From: Gymnothorax reevesii
Lineage: Eukaryota > Chordata > Actinopteri > Anguilliformes > Muraenidae
NCBI GenBank assembly: GCA_029721435.1
Contig: CM056588.1
Coordinates: 43,132,493-43,196,492 of the forward strand
Direction: 5' to 3'
Length of the DNA: 64,000 nucleotides
The notes beneath the pieces were generated by a model that saw only the letters and a program-made list of their open reading frames with translations, had not been told where the DNA came from and searched no databases. This document shows, piece after piece, positions 58,054-64,000 of the stretch; position 1 is the stretch's first letter, and the number at the start of each line of letters is the position of its first letter. A program made the position numbers and the translations under genes.

Positions 58054-59106
58054 CCCCCACTGCACTGCCAGAAAGAAAAAAAAAAAAAAAGGTGTATATT
58101 AAGGATCACGATTCATGTAAATCTTGGTTTTGGCCACTCAAAAAACAAAGATATCAACCAAACAAAGAAAAAACAAATAGAATCTTTAAATCCTGTTCAG
58201 GTTTGAGGAGTCTGGAATGAAACCAGCTGGGATTGTTGTGTAATTGGAACAGATCAAACGCAGGTAAAAACTGTTCAATGTCCTGGCGCATCTGTTAAGG
58301 GGGAATTATGACTATCAAGCACATGGCAGGGGCATCGGTTCCTTCTGAACTGATGATGACTTCATGGCACCTTTTTGATACACAATCAGTCTGTGGAAAC
58401 CATCTGCCATTGGGGTCTCCAGTAATGTGTCTTTGCCTGCCACCTTCATTGATGTTCGCCATCCACAAACTCTTATCTTCGCAGCTGACAAAGAGCTCTG
58501 TGTCAATGATCTCCCCTCCCCCTCGGTTTAAACTCCGTTCAGAAAGTGGGAATGAGGCTATTTCTGAGTCAGACTCAAGTTCACAAAAAAAAAAAAAAAA
58601 GAAAATCCACATTATCTGATGTGTTTACTGGTTCAGTCCTTTACAGATGGTGTCCTACATTTTTCCTCTAAGCTGACCTTCCCTTGCCTTTGATAGAGAA
58701 TTTTTTATAGTTGTCAAAAACAATGTAAATCCTCTAACCCTCACAGCTCTCCCTGTAGCCCATACTAAAGATGCATATACTCAACGGAACTGGCAGTTTT
58801 ATGGAATACAAACTGACGCGCATCTACACTTGTTCACTCAAATATAATTTAAAATGACATCTATGTGGAAGTAATGGCCAATTCTTTTTATCCCCTTGGA
58901 TAGTTTTGAAATCCTCGCTATTGTCATGCTTTCATGTGCAAGTCAATGCTTGTGCCTGATGTTTGCAGTAAATCATATCAGTTCTGTATAATCATTTATA
59001 TCATCGTCATCTCTGACCATTTTTTTGCTCCTGTCTATCTGGTTGACACTGCTGTATGAAGGTTCTAATTAAGGCATTTTGTACAAAATTGATTAGTTTG
59101 ACGGTT
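58054..59106. other. Intergenic stretch, no gene seen
   Basis: Contains A runs at 58077-58090 and 58585-58600. 58290-58560 is balanced, high-complexity sequence open on both strands (103 and 105 codons) with no protein signature, so possibly a conserved non-coding block. Confidence 0.35.
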
Positions 59107-59464
59107 ATGTTGTTACCTCACAATGAGAGGGTCATGGGTTCGAATACAATCTTGGGCCTTTCATTGGGAAATTCTCCCTGTGTTGTCCCTGTGTTCATGC
59201 GGGTGGCCTTTGGTAACTCTGGTTTACTCCCGCAGTCCAAAAACATTCATGTCAGGCAAACTGGAGCCTCTAAATTGCAGATAGATATGGGTATATGATT
59301 GAAATATGTGTGTGAATGGTGTGTGCGCCCTGCGATGGATTGGCGAGCTGTCCAGTGTGTGTTCCTGGCTTTTTATACCCACAGTCAACTGGGATTGGTC
59401 TCAGCTCCCCCTGTGACCCTAGTAAGGAAGAATTGGCGCAGATAATGAATGGATGTATGAATGG
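59107..59464 (+). mobile_element. V-SINE, old copy
   Basis: Same layout as 18383-18703: B-box-like GGGTTCGAATACAATC, the core (AAATTCTCCCTGTG, GCGGGTGGCCTTTGG, CCCGCAGTCCAAAAACATTC), the 3' half (TGCGATGGATTGGCGAGCTG, GTCAACTGGGATTGGTCTC) and an AATGGATG tail. More diverged than the 18 kb copy. Confidence 0.75.
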
Positions 59465-59759
59465 GTTATTTTGAGCTGTTAATTATATTGCTGCTTTAAT
59501 ATCCTGCTGAGCATATTCTATTCAATAAGTAACGCTCAATTTCGGGGAAAAAAAAAAGAAAAGAAAAAAGAAACACCTTCTGCCCTTAGGTGCTGGATTT
59601 TTCACTTTGCAGCTCTTTGGGAGTTAATATGATACTGGTTCCACTGTATTCACACAGAGGCTTATTATACCACACAGTACTAATTCTCAATGAATGGCAG
59701 TTAACAGTGGTTCAACACAGGGTTCCTTCAACCCTATAAGACTTATGGACCCATGTAGG

Positions 59760-59960
59760 GATTTGTCAAATATTGCTGCTCTATTCAACTTTTTAAATTC
59801 CAGTGAGGATTTCAAGGTTTCCAACAATCCCAAATATGTCCTACTTATACACAGGGAAATGTGTATAAAATGTTGGACAAGAGGTAGATATTTTCCATTT
59901 GATGGAATGCTGTTGCCATTGAAACATGACATCCTGTATTTGATTGTTTCTCTCAATACA
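59760..59960 (+). repeat. Dispersed repeat, copy 2 (first at 21790-22015)
   Basis: Ordered match to copy 1 in the same orientation (CAAGGTTTCCAACAATCC, GGGAAATGTGTA, TAGATATTTTCCATTTGATG, AACATGACATCCT). No inverted ends or coding frame seen. Confidence 0.55.
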
Positions 59961-62900
59961 AGTGTATAACTTTATTACGATTTAGTGTCTACTAAAGGGT
60001 AAACTTAAGGGAAAAGTCAGAGTCGAAGGTGCTTGTGTGGCGGTTATTACTTGCCATTCCGTAAAGAAGTGTGAATGCTCATGCAGTACATTTATCGTTT
60101 ATCATTCCCACCGTTCTCTTAAATGGCCACAGGTCTGTCTACTGAAAATCTCTCTCTTTGTTACGGTGTATTTTATAACTGTGACCTCGTGGTGTAACAT
60201 CACATCAGAGCAGTTGGTCTGTCTATTGTTTCCTCCACCGTCTAATGATATGAAAAAGACAAAGCTGGAGGGAAGATGAAAAGATGCGCAGAGCCTGCCA
60301 GCACGGATCACATCCGGCGTTTCAGAGGAATTTCCACACTTTAAAGGAGCCAAATGAGTTATAGTCTGACTAATCTCGCTCGGTGGACAGAATCAGGTTA
60401 TTTCCCTCGGAAAACAAAATTATCCCCTCCCCCTTCTGCACATTCAAGGAAAGTACTTGAAATTTTGTTTATGTTGCTGTTCTAGTTTATATTTGTCATT
60501 TCTACGCTGGACTATTTTTCATCCGATTAAAGTGAAGGCGTAGTTTTGGAAACGGACGCTTTCAAACTTTTGGAGTAAGTAAGCAAACTGTTCTTTTTTT
60601 TTTCTTTTTTTTTTCTCCCCAAAACTTATATCTGCAAAATTGCAGCCGGATGAAAAATTACTAGTATACATGATATTTATTTATTTTTTTTGTATGAAAT
60701 ATTCTTCAGGCACTATCCGGTTAACATTATTTACCAAAATGAAGTGGAACTAATTTAATTCACACACCATACAGGGCACCCCAACCCCCCTCCCCTCGTC
60801 CCCATTTCAGTACTGCCAAAATTTCAGTTACATTTTGAATGTTATCTCCTGTGGCTGCTTGCTCATGGTAACAGATTAATTACATTTCAAAAGCCTCTGC
60901 CTTGGAGCCGTCTACACGTCAGCACCTTTCTCGGTTAAGCAAACTCTTAATATTTCATTCAAACTAAAGATTGCCGCTATAACGTTTAATAAAATTCATA
61001 AGCAACTGACTCTTTTATGTCACTTCAATACCCATTTGGTGACACTTTGCTGCGCAGAAGTGGGCTGTGATTGTTCATTTTCAGACTTGTGATACAGCTG
61101 AGTTTGACTGGATGGAAAATGTAATATATATCCTCAGTTTCTCTTCACCCCACATGCACTTAATGCAGCTCTGTACCACTAACTGCAATGACGAAGATAT
61201 TAAAACTTATTTTCACAAACTAGTGAAACTTTCCATGTTTAAATTTGATGAGAATTCCAACAGTTTCACATTTTGGCAAGGTAGGTGTAGCATTCAGTCC
61301 ATAAGAAACGGAATTTCAACATTGAAAAAGAATTGAAGGGGCATAGGATTAACTTATTGGACGAGCCGTAATCATTATACCTCCACGTGTGTATTAGTTC
61401 AAAAAGTCTCTTTTTAACTGTGTTTGTAATTACTGATGGTCAAGAATGTAATTACCTTTCTGGTATCGGCAATTAATGGATTTCTATAAACAAAAAAAAA
61501 AAGGTCTGTATCGATTTTTCCGTTATTTTTGTCAATGTTCCACATTAACCAATCACTCAGTGTATTTCTCTTCAGTGAAATAAAAAAAAAAAGATCAGTG
61601 ACCCTGAGATGACATGTCTAAGCCATTTATTTCAAAGCTAAGGGCGAATAATTTCAAATCTAGGCCACAGCCTGTGTGCCGGGCCACTGTGCCAATTTAA
61701 CCGCCCCTCTCTTCACCAGCTCTTGACGCTCAGCTTTGAGGGTTCAGCTGGCCAGCCTGACTGTGCCTCTGCCAAATTCTGAGCCCAGGACGGCCTGCTT
61801 CATTCCCCTCCAAATCCTACACAGGGGGGTTTGGAGAGGGCTTTCTGTGCACTCCGCTAAATACTGTCCTCGCTGCTCCAGCTGTTTTGTGTAATTAGGT
61901 TCCTCCTTTCCCATAATTCCCTGAGTGGTGCAAAGAGGCTCCCATCATCTCTGGACCCTGTTCCTGCCCCATCAACTGTTCCAGAGGCTCAGCTTTCCTC
62001 CCTCTGCTGGACCGGAAGCGGGCCTTGAGTCTTGGGCACTTCCACCCCCCCCCCCCCCCCACCCCCCCAGGCGAGCGCGCGCTTCGAATTTCTGGGAGAG
62101 GTGGACTGCCAGTCGTGTGGCGGCTCAGCGGGCGCAAAACATTTCAGGCATGCTGAGCAAGGACGATTTTGCTCATCCGCCACTTATTAATTTTGTCGCT
62201 TGATGTTTGCTGGAATATGGACTTGGATGTGTCTGACTGATGCGGAAAATAAACTGCTTGCAGCCTCCAAGCAACCGTGAAGCACACAGAGCTACTGGCA
62301 CAGTTTAAAATTTGACTAGTGGGACATTTTCTAGAATGTAACTAATGTACTCCACAGTCGGTTACAGTAGGCTGTGCTTGGTTTATTGGCATACATGCCT
62401 GAGTTCTTCCCAGACGCCTGTAACATTGAATGAGGCAGACCATAAGCTATGCTTAGCTGTATCCTGAAGCCAATATCATCATATGATGACATGATGGAAA
62501 TTTCCAATGGCCCTGACAGTCAGGAGCTATAATAAAAGCCGCCGTAATTTTTTGGCGAGAGAGAATTGCGCCTCCCCATCATTGCAGCGTCCCTAAATTC
62601 CAGGTTCCGTGCATACCTACAATCTTTTTTTTTTCTCAACCTGCACATAGGAGGACTTGTTGATACAGTGCTGATGTGATTTATCACTATATACCAGCAC
62701 GGTGGCTTTAGAATTTGCAAACATAAGAGTTTGAATAACTTTTTCTGCCTCATTTTGCAGTATTTGACTGCCCTTTGGATGTTACTGTATGACTCGAGGC
62801 ATTTCAGGGCTAACTTTATTTCAGAGAAAGAATGAATTTATGGTGAAGAGAGACATTCTTATTCCAGCTCTAGTATGGCGCTGTTCACAGTATTAAAATG

Positions 62901-63789
62901 CCTGTCTATTGTGTGTGGATTCGCAACAGGTAATAAAAACAGCAGCAAATAATATATTCAGCCGTGTGTTGGTATTGCTTTGTTGCTCGGCTCTGTAAAA
63001 ACTATATATTTTTTCTGTTGTCGCTGCTTTTGTTTTTCCATCGAAGGGCTGTTAGAAATAAAACACTCGGCTTCATAGCAGAGTAAATACAATATCCCTG
63101 AGGAATCTGAAATTGCAATCAGTATTGCCCAATACGATTCCATAACGCGCCAGTCGTAATGGAAATATAATGAAAATGCAAAACGATTTGGTGAAGATCG
63201 GATGAAACATTTTTTTGCAAAATAAATACTTATATTCTTATTAAAAGCGTGGTGATAACGAGGCATCGCTGCAGGGCAAATGCGCCGTGGCTTAGCAAGA
63301 CGAAGCAAAGGAAAGAGAGAGAGGGAGAGAATTTTGCATAATTATGCACTTCTTCACTGTTTATGTTGTTCTTTCTCCTTATGGTCTTGGGTGTAATAAC
63401 TGATATGGCCTCTGTACTGGCTGCCCGACCCTCCACTAATGGAGCGTGTTTGATCTGGTGTCGTACTCTCCGAGGGCCCAGCGGTAATGAGCAGAAACAT
63501 GGCACCTCTGAGCTGCTATGAGGCCCAGGGCACCCCGGGGAAGGGGTGCCCCACCTTCGCGATAATCGGATTACGCGGGCGCCTCTTTCTCCCTTTTTAA
63601 AACGGAGCCTGAGTTCGGGCTCGCCCGGTGCCAGTTTGCCTGGTGCTGTCGGGTCGGAGATAACATTCACAGACCAGCATTCGAGAGCCTGTGCCAGCTC
63701 CACGGAGACGAATGAGAGCAGAGAGGTCTTTTGGAATGTGATCCGGCTTGAAGTCAGAGGAATAGAGGGAGGCAGCCAGTGAACCTTTT
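59961..63789. other. Gene-free stretch with several CNE-like blocks
   Basis: No exon recognised. Repeat-free, high-complexity blocks: about 60020-60360; 60880-61270 (TTAATATTTCATTCAAAC, GCGCAGAAGTGGGCTGTG); 62140-62220; and 62930-63780, the longest and most even. Each is open in opposing frames without domain similarity, as often seen in conserved non-coding elements. Simple tracts: T runs near 60594-60615, and a C run of 16 at 62045-62060 that with following Cs could form a minus-strand quadruplex. Confidence 0.35.
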
Positions 63790-63875
63790 GTCGGGGTGAC
63801 AGTGTACTTTAATGGGTAAAGTGCTGGCCTGCTAACCTCGAGGTTTTGGGTTTTGTTCCCAAGCAAAAGATAGCC
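63790..63875 (+). repeat. tRNA-like SINE head fragment
   Basis: GGGTGACAGTGTACTTTAAT then GGGTAAAGTGCTGGCCTGCTAACC resembles a tRNA-derived head with an A-box-like region, followed by a weak B-box (GGTTTTGTTCC near 63850). It does not continue into the V-SINE core. A true tRNA gene is unlikely because the cloverleaf 3' stem is absent. Confidence 0.35.
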
Positions 63876-64000
63876 GGAAAGCATTTTTTGTCATATGATA
63901 CAGGATACTTGACTTCTAACTAACCTTCCCGCATTGAACAATTGTTTCACTCGAATTGCTTTAGAATGTATCCAGATTGCAGTGGATGCAAAGTAAAATG

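Noticed and set aside
63790..63875. Possible tRNA gene
   Set aside because: Only A-box- and weak B-box-like words are present; the acceptor stem and cloverleaf cannot be closed, so a SINE head is the better reading.

Overview
This window looks like a gene-poor stretch of a ray-finned fish (teleost) genome. The evidence is tRNA-derived SINE copies whose conserved core matches fish V-SINE/DANA-type elements, a chromodomain Ty3/gypsy retrotransposon of the sushi-ichi kind, a Tc1 transposon, many short hAT-type elements, and abundant (GT)n/(CA)n microsatellites. I found no convincing host protein-coding exon, rRNA or functional tRNA gene. The species cannot be named from the sequence. Nearly all long open frames are retrotransposon genes, shadows of them on the other strand, or products of low-complexity repeats.

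Layout. 1-590: unusual CpG-containing array of short TACG-type motifs. 0.6-8.7 kb: intergenic DNA with candidate conserved non-coding blocks. 8.8-9.2 kb: possible solo LTR. 9.9-10.3 kb: 33-bp minisatellite. 10.5-11.0 kb: small Harbinger-like element with TTA target duplication. 11-18 kb: intergenic. 18.4-23.3 kb: a V-SINE with target duplication, a hAT-type element, a dispersed repeat and a short palindromic MITE. 23.7-25.2 kb: complete-length but broken Tc1 transposon. 25.2-28.9 kb: intergenic. 28.9-35.8 kb: complete Ty3/gypsy chromovirus on the minus strand. 35.8-47.8 kb: intergenic DNA with another hAT-type element, a larger hAT element carrying nested repeats, and long TG-rich tracts. 47.8-58 kb: dense cluster of nested DNA transposons, including a piggyBac-like element inside a hAT-type element. 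58-64 kb: a V-SINE, the second copy of the dispersed repeat, and several high-complexity blocks that could be conserved enhancers.

The standout is the retrotransposon at 28938-35776. Its two 1005-bp LTRs look identical by eye, it is flanked by a perfect 5-bp target duplication (GAGTC), and both gag and pol are open. Its pol ends in a chromodomain. Just inside the 5' LTR there is no tRNA-type primer site. Instead, an 11-nt segment is perfectly complementary to an 11-nt segment within the LTR, placed about 25 nt downstream of a TATA-like box. This is the arrangement expected of self-primed reverse transcription as known for Tf1/sushi elements. Gag and pol overlap in a -1 relation at a GTTAAAA heptamer. 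The element is probably young and possibly still active.

If the gene desert has a host function, it is most likely regulatory: several blocks rich in TAATTA-type homeodomain sites are non-repetitive and look like vertebrate conserved non-coding elements. That is inference from appearance only.
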